From the NCBI GenBank assembly GCA_965279355.1, contig OZ257155.1, positions 3,100,001 through 3,164,000 of the forward strand: DNA of 64,000 nucleotides, written 5' to 3'. Positions 17,337-26,334 of this stretch are shown one piece after another (the stretch's first letter is position 1; each line of letters begins with the position of its first letter). The translations under genes were made by a program, and so were the position numbers. The notes under the pieces are model-generated. The model saw nothing but the letters and a program-made list of their open reading frames with translations. It was not told the DNA's origin and searched no databases. Source of the stretch: G965279355 sp965279355. Its GTDB lineage: Bacteria; Pseudomonadota; Alphaproteobacteria; CACIAM-22H2.

Positions 17337-19162
17337 GCTACGCCCGAATAGGGGTGCTTTTGAAGCCAGAGATCCAGGCTAGCTAGCATATGCAGGAATT
17401 TCATGTGATCGCGCGTACCGCAAAGATGCTCGTCAACCGTCTTTTGAAGTTGACTGTGCTCGAAGATACTAAGACCCGTTATCGTCTCGGCGCGCGGTAG
17501 CGCCGTCAGGCGTTCGCGAAGTGCCGGAGCGGTGCGGAACAATTCAGCGTGATTGACCCACGATCCTTCCGTCCGGACCGTCTCCCGCTGTTTTCGAAAT
17601 GCGCTGCCGAGGCGCTTGAAGCCCGCCCGTCCGACCAGGATGGCAACCTGCAAGGCTGCAGGCAGACCGGCGGAGAGATTTGTGTTCGCATTGGGAAGTC
17701 TTGCCAATGCAGGATTCAGAATGTGAAGCGCGCGCGGTGCAATCACGTCCTGTGCACGCTGCGCGGCGGGAATCGAAAAATAGGTATTCATCAGCGCAAT
17801 ATCGAGGCCTACTGGCCGCTGATCGACATGAAGATTCATGCCGATCAGGGCCGACGATGTGTAATGGCGGCATTGCGGCGCGATGGCAAGCGTATCCCAA
17901 GCGTCATAGATCGTCTCCGGTTCACACAGACCAATGACTTCGTCAAAACCTGCGCGCAGGGACGCTTCATAGGCGGCCTCACGTTCCGGCGGCACGCTTT
18001 GCCGCCATGATTGGCTGCGATCGCCGATCGTGAGATGCCGCAGGACAGCGGCGCCGTCGCCAGCTGACAGCGATTGCAGCCGCGGCCATTTGGCATTGAG
18101 AAAGCGCTGTCTCGGCAGATACAGCCCGCGGATTGTGTAGTCGATAGCATATCCGTGCAGGAATACGTCATGGCGCGTGTCGAGTTCCGGCCATAACGCG
18201 AAAAGATTCATTGGTGCCGGATACAACCCCTCAGTGGCCAACGCTGCCTCGGGATAGTGCGCAACAACGGTGCCGGGGCTGATTTCGCAAGGTGCAAACG
18301 GTTGGCCTGTCACCTCGGCAGCGGTGCGTGCGACGCGCAGTTCACGGTTCTCCTGCGACACTGCTGTGATGCAGGTGATTTCTCGTTTCTCGGCGGTTGC
18401 AGCAGCCAGGACCAACCTTGAATCAAGACCGCCCGACAACATCAGGGCCGGGCGCTTGGCATCCTTTATGCGTTGGACGACAGCTTGCCGCATGCCAGCG
18501 GCATATTCTTCGGCGATATCATCCACGCTGCGACGCGAGGCCCTCCAGCGTGGCTTCCAATTGCGGGTCCTGCTGATCCGACCGTCTTCAAAGACGACAA
18601 GTTCACCTCCGACGAGGCAGGAAATATCCGTGTAAATCGTATGGCCACCGAGGGGTCGCTGCAGGGCTGCGACCTCAAGCAATCCTCTGATAGATAGGGT
18701 TTGACGCGGTCTGCCGTCGGTCAGAACGGCGCCGAGACGACTTGCGGCCACCAGCCCGCTCGCGCTGTGCCAGAGATAGAGAGGACGCGTTCCAAACCGG
18801 TCACTGGCCAGAGTTACGCGGCGCTGGCTCGGATCAAGGATTGCCAGTGCGAAGCTACCATTAACCTCATTCAGGAGATCCATGCGGTCGCGGCGATAGA
18901 GATCGCCGATGAAAAGTCGGGTTTCCCCCATGTCTCCGCCGGCGTCCAGGAGATCGCCATCGATGGCGATCAGCAGTCCTCCGCTCAACGGCGTCAGATG
19001 CCTTCTGCTTTGAAGACGGAAACGGTCACATTGGCCGATGGCAAGCTCCGGGGTAGCCTCAATAAGTTCGCCCGTCTGCCTTCCGGTGACCAGAGCGTTA
19101 AAAACGCTCTGCGCGCGCGTGGCTATGCCGGCGCGATCAACGACGACGCACAAGCCGCTCAT
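17333..19162 (-). CDS. Asparagine-synthase-like protein lacking the N-terminal catalytic cysteine
   Basis: A 609-residue two-domain protein. The C-terminal synthetase domain has the PP-loop SGGLDS (243-248), so ATP-dependent carboxyl activation looks possible. The N-terminal glutaminase-like domain starts MSGLC rather than MC, so the cysteine nucleophile is missing at position 2, although GSFALAILD and SDRFGTRPLYL keep the fold. Glutamine hydrolysis is therefore unlikely; free ammonia, an amine-bearing sugar or an internal amine (as in beta-lactam synthetase-type relatives) may be the nucleophile. Overlaps the kinase gene and the PIG-L deacetylase gene by four bases each. The start is fixed by these overlaps. 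Confidence 0.75.
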   Translation of the reverse strand: MSGLCVVVDRAGIATRAQSVFNALVTGRQTGELIEATPELAIGQCDRFRLQSRRHLTPLSGGLLIAIDGDLLDAGGDMGETRLFIGDLYRRDRMDLLNEVNGSFALAILDPSQRRVTLASDRFGTRPLYLWHSASGLVAASRLGAVLTDGRPRQTLSIRGLLEVAALQRPLGGHTIYTDISCLVGGELVVFEDGRISRTRNWKPRWRASRRSVDDIAEEYAAGMRQAVVQRIKDAKRPALMLSGGLDSRLVLAAATAEKREITCITAVSQENRELRVARTAAEVTGQPFAPCEISPGTVVAHYPEAALATEGLYPAPMNLFALWPELDTRHDVFLHGYAIDYTIRGLYLPRQRFLNAKWPRLQSLSAGDGAAVLRHLTIGDRSQSWRQSVPPEREAAYEASLRAGFDEVIGLCEPETIYDAWDTLAIAPQCRHYTSSALIGMNLHVDQRPVGLDIALMNTYFSIPAAQRAQDVIAPRALHILNPALARLPNANTNLSAGLPAALQVAILVGRAGFKRLGSAFRKQRETVRTEGSWVNHAELFRTAPALRERLTALPRAETITGLSIFEHSQLQKTVDEHLCGTRDHMKFLHMLASLDLWLQKHPYSGVA

Positions 19163-19878
19163 GCATCTTTACGGCGCGTAGTCACCGCATGAAGGCGATG
19201 AAGCCGTCTGATAGTCGCGAAAGCTTCAGCAGCGTCATGCCCGGATTGAATGCCGCGCCAGCGTGCTAGGGCGCGCACGCCCTCGATTGAGCGCGGATGC
19301 GGCCACGGCCGCATCTCTTCGGCGTAGCATTCAAGGGCGGCCAGCTTCTGTGAGACGGTCGTACCGATATCAACGAATTCTGTCGGGAAGAATGGCGCGG
19401 GGCCAGCGGCTTCCCATTCGGTCGATGAATTGGTTTCACCTGCCAGAATGGTCGTGACTATGGCGCCTGGCAGCGGCCGACATGCAGTCAGGGCGGCCTG
19501 ATGAGCAATCCGATGATCTATATTTAAATCGTTGGCGTGATGGGTGTAGACAACACCGCACTGCTTTTCCTGAAGAAAGGCTTCGAGCTTCTGCACGATG
19601 TCGAGCAGCGGGACGGTATCCATCCGGTTGTCCGGCCAGTCATGAAAATCGACTGAAGACGCGCCAAGTATTCGGGCTGCCTTCTGAGCCTGATCCCGCA
19701 GACGCCCGATGTAGGGGACTTGTGGGCCGCCGCGTGCATCGGCACCGGCAGCCAGAATCACGATATGAACCTTGTCGCCCGCGGCAGCGTGCCGGGCGAT
19801 CGTTCCGCCGGCGAGAAGGACCTCATCGTCAGGATGGGCCGCGACAACGCAGATCGTCCTGTCGGATTGCGTGCTCAT
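19159..19878 (-). CDS. PIG-L / LmbE family N-deacetylase
   Basis: A 239-residue zinc-dependent amidohydrolase. AHPDDE at residues 14-19 supplies zinc ligands and the catalytic Asp; NDLNIDHRIAHQ (117-128) supplies the remaining ligand. Family members remove N-acetyl groups from GlcNAc-type sugars. In this place it could free an amine on a lipid- or nucleotide-linked amino sugar for re-acylation by the adjacent GNAT or for ligation by the neighbouring ATP-grasp or asparagine-synthase-like proteins. ATGA overlaps on both sides. Confidence 0.85.
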   Translation of the reverse strand: MSTQSDRTICVVAAHPDDEVLLAGGTIARHAAAGDKVHIVILAAGADARGGPQVPYIGRLRDQAQKAARILGASSVDFHDWPDNRMDTVPLLDIVQKLEAFLQEKQCGVVYTHHANDLNIDHRIAHQAALTACRPLPGAIVTTILAGETNSSTEWEAAGPAPFFPTEFVDIGTTVSQKLAALECYAEEMRPWPHPRSIEGVRALARWRGIQSGHDAAEAFATIRRLHRLHAVTTRRKDA

Positions 19879-20324
19879 GATTCGAGCTGTCCTTTTTCGA
19901 AAATGATCATATCGTTCTCGGCTCTCACTTCCTGAAAGCCAAGGGACTGGAACAGATGTTTTGATGCGACGTTGGCTTGTTTGACCCGTGCAATCACAGA
20001 CGATACCAATGCCTCTTGGAGAGCAGCCGAAACCGCGGCGGCAGCATAGCCTTTACGGCGCATGCCCACTTCAATATAGATATCGATTTCATGATGTCGT
20101 CCCGTCGGTGACAATCTAATCTGGCCTGCGGGTGCGCCGTCGATATCGACAATAAAAATGAATGCAGACGGATTGGCCAACTGGCTGCCAAGCCAAGCAC
20201 AGTGGTCGTCCCAGGCGATCGGGCCAGCGGTCCGTTCCTTCTGAGCGAGACTGTCCGGAGTATTGACCCAGTCGAAGAGTAGCCGAGCGTCGTAGGTCTT
20301 TGCGCGCCGGACTGTCAGTGGCAT
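19875..20324 (-). CDS. GNAT-family N-acetyltransferase
   Basis: A 149-residue GNAT protein: substrate strand GQIRLSPTGRHHEIDIYIEVGMRRKGYAAAAVSAAL contains the acetyl-CoA-binding R-x-x-G-Y-A turn, and the C-terminus has NVASKHLFQSLGFQEV. It resembles acetyltransferases in pseudaminic and legionaminic clusters and C-terminal domains attached to some PseG proteins. Likely acetylates an amino group on a nonulosonic-acid precursor. It is one base from the downstream cytidylyltransferase-aminotransferase gene's stop and overlaps the deacetylase start. Confidence 0.75.
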   Translation of the reverse strand: MPLTVRRAKTYDARLLFDWVNTPDSLAQKERTAGPIAWDDHCAWLGSQLANPSAFIFIVDIDGAPAGQIRLSPTGRHHEIDIYIEVGMRRKGYAAAAVSAALQEALVSSVIARVKQANVASKHLFQSLGFQEVRAENDMIIFEKGQLES

Positions 20325-20325
20325 C

Positions 20326-22389
20326 TCAGTGCCTGACGGAAAATGTGGGCTGCACCGGATATCCGCGCAGTCGGGCGGCTGGATCGGATGAGTCGAGATG
20401 ACCGCGCACGTTACCCAGCGCCAGGTCCAGCGCGGATAGCGTTTCAGCCATTACGCTCTCGGTGTCATGAGGCAAGCACAGATTGTAGCTGGAAGCGAGA
20501 AGAAGGCCCGCCGCGACAAATTCCTGGCGCAGCAGGCTGATCATCAGTGACTCCGCGACCGGCGGGTTTGCAACGGAAAGGCGGGGCCACCAGCCGTCAT
20601 TGCCGAAGCTGATAACGCCGCCGAATCCGCGCTTAGCAAAGACCTCGTTGCTTTCTGTGATGAGGCGGCCGCCACGTTCCCACAAACGGGGAATAACATT
20701 TTCACGGTGCAGCTTGTCGATGGTGGCAATTGCCGCCGCGATCGAGAGTGTCTCGCCGCCGAATGTGCCGGAAAAGAAGACTTCTTCCATCTTCATCATG
20801 ATGTCGCGGCGGCCGACCACGGCCGATATTGGCATGCCGTTGGCCATCGCCTTGCCGAAGGCCGCGAGATCCGGCGCAATACCGTAATAGGCCTGAGCGC
20901 CGCCGATATGCATCCGAAAGCCGGTAACGATTTCGTCGTAGATCAGCAGGACGCCATATTGATACGTCAGGCGGCGGAGCTCTTCCAGGAAGCCTGCAGT
21001 CGGCGGTCTTGTGCCGGACGGCTCTAGGATCACGGCCGCATAGCCGCGTGGATCGTTTTTTAGGATGTTCGCCAACGCATCCGCGTCATTGAATGGAAAT
21101 GTTGCCGAGAGTGCCCTCGTCGATTCGGGAACGCCGGCATGGCGTGACGTCGTACCAATCGACCAATCATGCCAGCCGTGATAGCCGCAGATCGCGACCT
21201 TCTCCCGGCCGGTATAGGCGCGTGCAACTCGTATCGCCGCCGTTGTAGCATCTGAGCCGTTCTTGCCGTAGCGGATCATCTCGGCGCAGGGAATATCGCG
21301 AATAAGGCGTTCGGCAAGCTCACTCTCGAGAATTGAGGGTAAGGAGAAGCCCACGCCGCTCTCAAGCTGGTTGCGGATCGCCGCATCCACATCGGAATCC
21401 CCATAGCCCAGGATATTGGCCATTAGGCCCTGCAGATAGTCGATATAGACATTGCCGTCAGGGTCGGTAACTCGGCAGCCGCTGCCTTTCTCGAGGAAGA
21501 GCGGTGCCGCACCGCGTACCCATTGTTGATGGCTCTTTGAGAATGTCTGCGATGCGAGCGGGATAGACGCCGATGCTCGGGTAAAAAGCTGGTTGGAGCG
21601 ATCGAAGCTCGGACCCTTGCCAAGCTGCTTGCCAAGATTCCGTGCGGTTCCTTCGTTGAGCTTGTGTCGACGGTTGATCCAGAACAGGTTCGGATCACGG
21701 GTCATCAATGCAATCACATCGAGCCAACGAAAATTCTCCGGCAACAGAGGCAGCAGCTTGCGAAAGAAAGCCAGATCGTCAGGTTCGTCGAGGGTCCAAC
21801 GCAGATGGCTGAAGTCGACCGGATTGACGAAACTGGTAGTTCGGAAGTCTCCGTGCGGCAGGTGATCCCGCAGGCGGCCATGGATGTAAGGAGTCACATG
21901 CTGACGCAGGAAATCCTCGCGGGCCTCATTGTCGGCGCGCTCGAGTGCCGCTCTCGAGAAAATCTCGACGTCAAGGCCGTCTGGATAGCTACGGACGAGG
22001 TGGTTTGATACATAGTCGACGTCTCCGGTCCCAAACCGGTTGATGGCCAGCTCGATCACATCGGGATCGGTGAGCGGGCAGTCACCCGTCAGCCTGATAA
22101 TTGCATCAGCATTTGTCTGGCGCGCGATGGCGGCGAAGCGACCGAGCACGTCATGCTCGTCGCCACGGAAGACCCTAACGTCAAGGCTGGCACCGAATGC
22201 AGCCAGCGGGTCGTCGGCAGGGAGTGCGCTACAGGCGAGCCACACCGAATCCAGCCCTTTTGCCCGTCGGGCACGGGTCAGCGTCCACCAGATGGCGGGA
22301 TGCCCGGCAATATCCTGCATGACCTTGCCGGGCAGGCGGGTTGAACTCATCCGGGCCTGGACGACTAGAACAATCTTTTTCGTGTTCAT
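20326..22389 (-). CDS. Fusion of SpsF-type cytidylyltransferase and class III (HemL-like) aminotransferase
   Basis: A 687-residue fusion. Residues 1-245 are a CTP-transferase of the SpsF/NeuA superfamily: VVQARMSSTRLPGKV, RLTGDCPLTDPDVI, SNHLVRSYPDGLDVEIF. Residues about 265-665 are a fold-type I, class III aminotransferase close to glutamate-1-semialdehyde aminomutase: GYHGWHDW, YDEIVTGFR with Asp485, and the PLP lysine K513 in AAFGKAMANGMP. In spore-coat and pseudaminic-type loci SpsF-like proteins pair with NeuB (SpsE) and PseG (SpsG), both present here, so the first half may make the CMP-nonulosonic acid. What the aminotransferase half acts on is unknown. Single gene, no frameshift; start ATG 22389-22387. 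Confidence 0.85.
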   Translation of the reverse strand: MNTKKIVLVVQARMSSTRLPGKVMQDIAGHPAIWWTLTRARRAKGLDSVWLACSALPADDPLAAFGASLDVRVFRGDEHDVLGRFAAIARQTNADAIIRLTGDCPLTDPDVIELAINRFGTGDVDYVSNHLVRSYPDGLDVEIFSRAALERADNEAREDFLRQHVTPYIHGRLRDHLPHGDFRTTSFVNPVDFSHLRWTLDEPDDLAFFRKLLPLLPENFRWLDVIALMTRDPNLFWINRRHKLNEGTARNLGKQLGKGPSFDRSNQLFTRASASIPLASQTFSKSHQQWVRGAAPLFLEKGSGCRVTDPDGNVYIDYLQGLMANILGYGDSDVDAAIRNQLESGVGFSLPSILESELAERLIRDIPCAEMIRYGKNGSDATTAAIRVARAYTGREKVAICGYHGWHDWSIGTTSRHAGVPESTRALSATFPFNDADALANILKNDPRGYAAVILEPSGTRPPTAGFLEELRRLTYQYGVLLIYDEIVTGFRMHIGGAQAYYGIAPDLAAFGKAMANGMPISAVVGRRDIMMKMEEVFFSGTFGGETLSIAAAIATIDKLHRENVIPRLWERGGRLITESNEVFAKRGFGGVISFGNDGWWPRLSVANPPVAESLMISLLRQEFVAAGLLLASSYNLCLPHDTESVMAETLSALDLALGNVRGHLDSSDPAARLRGYPVQPTFSVRH

Positions 22390-22391
22390 TG

Positions 22392-23444
22392 TTACGGTTG
22401 CACCGCAATCGTGACATTCAGCTTGTCGCCAGTGCGAACAACGTTCATGTCGCGATCAAGTGTTGGCATATCGATGGAAATGTCGAGATGTCGTGCGATC
22501 GCGGCATCAGCCAGCGGCAGGCCCGCGGCAAGACTCGCGACAAAACTTCCGCTGGGACGCGGGTTTACCTCAAGGAGCTGCACCTGACCATGATCGTCGG
22601 TCATCAGATCGTAGTCGTGAAGACTGTCGAGCCCAAGTGCCCAAGCAATCTCTGAGCAGAATTGGGTAATGGCAGGCGACCGCATCACTGTATTCCCAGT
22701 AAAAGGGATACCTGCCGGGTTATGCCTCAGCCGGATCGCCGACGCGAGGACGGCGCCGTCACGAGCAACAATGTCGGCGTCGTAGACCGGCGATTTCATG
22801 GCGCGCATCACCATGAGAGGCTCAGGAAACGTTTCGACTTTCAAGGCATCAGGGATCCCACCGAATGTGCGAACCTCCCTCGCGCCGGTACCGATCCATG
22901 CTTCCGGCGCGTGATCCCCGCATAGGACCACGACGCCACGCCCGCCACGCCCGGAGGTCGGCTTGACGACAATTGTTTCTTCCGGGAACCCCAGTTTTTT
23001 TGCCGCCCCCAAAAACTCGTCGCGCCCCCGCGCGATCTCGTAGACAGGGGTGCGGAGACCATGGGTTTCGAGTCGACGGTAGACGGCCCATTTGTCCCGA
23101 ATGAGATCAAGGCATTCCGGGGAGCTTGTCATGGCCGTAATACCGGTCGCGTGCAGGCTGGTTGCCTGACGTGAGAGTGCCATTGCCTCTTCGTCGGAGC
23201 CCGGCCAGATCAAGGTCGCCCCAGTACCGAGGGCGATGGATCGGATCATGTCGACGTAGTCGGGCGACGTGCCGGCCGGGACGACAGCAAATTCGTCAAG
23301 CAGCGCATGTCGTTCGGCTGGCAAGGCCCGCGCATCGACACCGATCAGCCGCAGCCGAAAATGGCGACTCTCGCGGAGAGCAGCCAGCAGGAACGGCATG
23401 GTATCGCCGCCTGCGCAAGTGATTACGAGCGTAACATCGCGCAT
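22392..23444 (-). CDS. ATP-grasp family protein (carbamoyl-phosphate-synthase-like)
   Basis: A 350-residue ATP-grasp enzyme: preATP-grasp domain (LVITCAGGDTMPFLLAALRES), central ATP-binding segment EETIVVKPTSGRGGRGVVVL, and metal-binding LLEVNPRPSGSFVASLAAG near 300. These enzymes couple a carboxylate, activated as acyl-phosphate, to an amine or thiol. Here it may attach an amino acid or other acid to an amino sugar or nonulosonic acid. It lies two bases from the cytidylyltransferase-aminotransferase fusion and five from a NeuB gene, so it is part of the same pathway by position. Confidence 0.75.
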   Translation of the reverse strand: MRDVTLVITCAGGDTMPFLLAALRESRHFRLRLIGVDARALPAERHALLDEFAVVPAGTSPDYVDMIRSIALGTGATLIWPGSDEEAMALSRQATSLHATGITAMTSSPECLDLIRDKWAVYRRLETHGLRTPVYEIARGRDEFLGAAKKLGFPEETIVVKPTSGRGGRGVVVLCGDHAPEAWIGTGAREVRTFGGIPDALKVETFPEPLMVMRAMKSPVYDADIVARDGAVLASAIRLRHNPAGIPFTGNTVMRSPAITQFCSEIAWALGLDSLHDYDLMTDDHGQVQLLEVNPRPSGSFVASLAAGLPLADAAIARHLDISIDMPTLDRDMNVVRTGDKLNVTIAVQP

Positions 23445-23449
23445 GAGTG

Positions 23450-24451
23450 TTACGACAGGTCGCCTTCCTGGATCGGCTCGTCGAGCGCCAGCGCCCGTCT
23501 TGTACGGGCTCCGAGCACCCGGTCATATTCGCTTGGCGCGAGGCCCGTTATCCCTGGCAAGGGTCGCTTCAGGGCGATGTTGTCCAAAGAGAAGGCCTCG
23601 CCAATCGCAATGGCGCGGCGCGCCACGAGGATGCGGCGCATCTGCTTCGCGAGCAGCGCTTCTTCCGCGCTCAGCGGCCGATCCGGGTTGCCCCGCATCG
23701 CCTGCGCGGTACGGATGCGGTCGACCAACTGCCTGAACCCGGAAGCGCCCAGCGAGATAGCATGATCGTAGCTGTCTCGCTTGGGATCAAGCGTGAAATG
23801 CTTCTCGATCATGCATGCGCCTGCCGCGACGGACATGGCAGAGGCCTCGATGCCGAGGGCATGATCGGAATAGCCTGTCGGCAGCTTGTAGCGGTCCCGC
23901 ATACGTTCTATGGCGGCAAGGTTGAGCTTGTCGATCGGCGCTGGGTAGAGCGAAACGCAGTGAAAGAGTCCAACCTCAGGTGCAGCACTTGCGGCCGCGA
24001 CACTTGCATCGATGTCTGGCCAGGTCGCCATGCCTGTTGAGATCAGCAATGGCCGGCCTTTTCGTGCAGCATAGTGGATCAGCGGATAGTTGGTCATCAG
24101 GCCGGATGAAATCTTATAGGCAACCGGGGACAGCCTATCGACCCAGTCAAGCGTGGCCGCGTCGCCTACAGTGGTGAAAGGCTCGACCCCCAGCTTGCGG
24201 GCAACGTCGAAGGCGCGGGCGGTGTCCTCTCGGCTCAGGACTGCCTGTGAGAACAGCTTAAAGCTTTTCGTATCGCGAACATAACTGGCGTCCGGATCGA
24301 TGGTCTGCAGCTTGACGGAATCGGCGCCGGCCAGCGCCGCCATCTCGATCATCTTGATGCAGGTATCGGCATCGCCCTCATGGTTGATGCCGATCTCGGC
24401 GATTACAAAAACCGGCTGATCGTGATCTACGCTATGGGTTCCGATACGCAT
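23450..24451 (-). CDS. neuB: NeuB/SpsE-family nonulosonic acid synthase (copy 1)
   Basis: Condenses phosphoenolpyruvate with a six-carbon amino sugar to give a nine-carbon 3-deoxy-ulosonic acid. 333 residues: TIM-barrel domain with FVIAEIGINHEGD, AGADSVKLQT, the metal-ligand histidines in GYSDHALG and MIEKHFTLD, and a C-terminal SAF (antifreeze-like) domain (about 270-333). The usual [CS]-[ST]-P-F strand of Pse and Neu/Leg synthases is replaced by EPFTTVGD, so the substrate pocket differs. Proximity to PseB/C/H/G and to the cytidylyltransferase fusion suggests a pseudaminic-acid-like product (PseI role), but this is inference. First of three NeuB homologues. Confidence 0.88.
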   Translation of the reverse strand: MRIGTHSVDHDQPVFVIAEIGINHEGDADTCIKMIEMAALAGADSVKLQTIDPDASYVRDTKSFKLFSQAVLSREDTARAFDVARKLGVEPFTTVGDAATLDWVDRLSPVAYKISSGLMTNYPLIHYAARKGRPLLISTGMATWPDIDASVAAASAAPEVGLFHCVSLYPAPIDKLNLAAIERMRDRYKLPTGYSDHALGIEASAMSVAAGACMIEKHFTLDPKRDSYDHAISLGASGFRQLVDRIRTAQAMRGNPDRPLSAEEALLAKQMRRILVARRAIAIGEAFSLDNIALKRPLPGITGLAPSEYDRVLGARTRRALALDEPIQEGDLS

Positions 24452-24457
24452 TGGCTC

Positions 24458-26323
24458 CTAGACCTCCGCCGTGTCGGCGCCGGCGATTTCATCCGAAATC
24501 CAGCGCGCGGCGACTGCGGCTGGGTTAGCATTTCCTGAATCGAGATAGGTTTCGATGAATCGGATTCGCTCTGATTTTCGTTGGTGCCATAGCTGCTCAA
24601 TCACATCAAGCGGTTGCGACGTCATTGCGATGAGTTGCGTCATCCAGTCTGTGTCTTGCTGATCGATAACCAGACCGCCCGCGCGAAGTGCCGCCTGTGC
24701 GGCCGGACGCATGCGATAGCTGTCGATGGTGTCGATATATATGACCGGCTTGCTGGACAGAAGGCACCAGGCGATCGTACTGGTAGCGCGGCTGGTTATG
24801 ATCAGTCGATATGATCCGATTATATAGCGCAGATCCAAATTCGTGCCGACGAGCGTGAGGTTCCCCGCGCGGCGGACGCGCTCAATGACCGGGTCGCTGT
24901 CGACATAGCGAAGAGCTGGATAAGGCTTATAGGCAACCCGGTGCGGCAGACGGTCGAGACAGTCGACGAGGGCCAGCTCGTCACACGCTACATCCGTATC
25001 GGTCATCGTATCGAAGCGCAGCTGGCGATATCCACGATAGAGTGCTGTCGATACGAACAGGGCTGGATCGGCTGTCTGCGAGCTCCTCGCCCGCGACACG
25101 GACCGATGGTCGGTTGAGAGGCCCGCGGTGATAGCGCGGCGGGGCATCTTCGCAAATTTCTGTTCGCTCGAAATCGCAGTGGCGCGCTGGTTGTAACCGA
25201 CGAAGCGTCCGGACACGGTCGTTTCCAGATTTGTCTCCATCAATTCATGCGATGCCGAAATCTCGCGGGCAACGCCATGTTGGAAGGAGACGAAAGGGAT
25301 GCCATTGCGTTCGAGGGCTGTCGCGACGGCAATCGCTTCGGCGCCCTTTGGGTAGTTCGTGATCACGGCGCGCGTACCGGCCGGCAACAGGCCAAGAACC
25401 TGCGGCAGCAAGGTCGAATACGTCGCCCAGTCGGCAGCAACACGGTCGATCCAGAGATGACCCAGCGCCTTCGCCAGAGCGTCCGGTATAAGAGTGGCCC
25501 ACCGCCGACTGATGAGCGCTTCGAGTTCTGCAAGAAGCGAGGCTGGCAGGCCGATCGTGGCTTTGCCCTCGGATACGCGGGGCAGTTTGAGACGGGTAAT
25601 CTTGAAGCCGCGCAGAAAAAGCGCCGCGGCTGAATCGCGAAGCAGCTCGTTTTCGCCGATGATCGCGATGGTGCCTCGCCCATAACCCGACGGCAGGTGC
25701 CCACCTATTGCGAGTGCGGCGCGGTACACCAATTTCCGCCAGCTTCCGACCTGAAGCCGGCTGACTACGTCGGGCGGGTCTCCGCCTGATAGAGCGCGTT
25801 CTGTTGTGAACTGCACCGGGTATCGCCAGACCAATAGATCTGAATTTTGGCTCAGTAGCTCTCCCCAAAAGCTACCAAACCGTTCAAAAAGGCTGCGTTG
25901 TGTGAAGGCAGGCTCAATCACCAGCCGCGGCTCCGAGAGATCGGCTTCCTGTATGCACGATGCGCTATACAGCGCTCGATGCACCCACAGGAAACCACGG
26001 AGTGCGATGGGTGCGAGCGCAGTCGACAGATCGGCCGCACAACCCGAAACGATTGTCTGCTGGAGTTGAAGCTGAAAGTCGCGATGGTTCCCCCAGTAGC
26101 GTTGCCATGAGTCCGCCGATGCACGCGTCCGCAGCGTTTCAATTGCCGAATCACCGGATAGAACCAGGGGCGGTGCGTTGGTGAGGATCCGCGCGTCAAC
26201 GGGGAGTCCCAGCGCCCGTGCCTCGCGAAGCGCCTCTAGGCTGTCGCAAAACGCAACCTTGAACCGCCGCAACGGCTCTGGCTCGCTACTAGCCTCTATG
26301 GTCTTCAGTGTTGACATAGGCAT
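24458..26323 (-). CDS. Putative GT-B glycosyltransferase, possible nonulosonic acid transferase
   Basis: A 621-residue soluble protein with no family I can name with confidence. The C-terminal half looks like a GT-B donor domain: NYPKGAEAIAVATALE, FVSFQHGVAREIS, HRVAYKPYPALRY, and ITSRATSTIAWCLLSSKPVIYIDT, a pattern shared by CDP-glycerol and capsule/surface-carbohydrate transferases. It sits between NeuB and the metallo-beta-lactamase-fold gene in the pseudaminic set, which makes transfer of the CMP-sugar product a reasonable guess. Start ATG 26323-26321; a second ATG two codons on is possible. Confidence 0.5.
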   Translation of the reverse strand: MPMSTLKTIEASSEPEPLRRFKVAFCDSLEALREARALGLPVDARILTNAPPLVLSGDSAIETLRTRASADSWQRYWGNHRDFQLQLQQTIVSGCAADLSTALAPIALRGFLWVHRALYSASCIQEADLSEPRLVIEPAFTQRSLFERFGSFWGELLSQNSDLLVWRYPVQFTTERALSGGDPPDVVSRLQVGSWRKLVYRAALAIGGHLPSGYGRGTIAIIGENELLRDSAAALFLRGFKITRLKLPRVSEGKATIGLPASLLAELEALISRRWATLIPDALAKALGHLWIDRVAADWATYSTLLPQVLGLLPAGTRAVITNYPKGAEAIAVATALERNGIPFVSFQHGVAREISASHELMETNLETTVSGRFVGYNQRATAISSEQKFAKMPRRAITAGLSTDHRSVSRARSSQTADPALFVSTALYRGYRQLRFDTMTDTDVACDELALVDCLDRLPHRVAYKPYPALRYVDSDPVIERVRRAGNLTLVGTNLDLRYIIGSYRLIITSRATSTIAWCLLSSKPVIYIDTIDSYRMRPAAQAALRAGGLVIDQQDTDWMTQLIAMTSQPLDVIEQLWHQRKSERIRFIETYLDSGNANPAAVAARWISDEIAGADTAEV

Positions 26324-26334
26324 CGGGTCGGATA

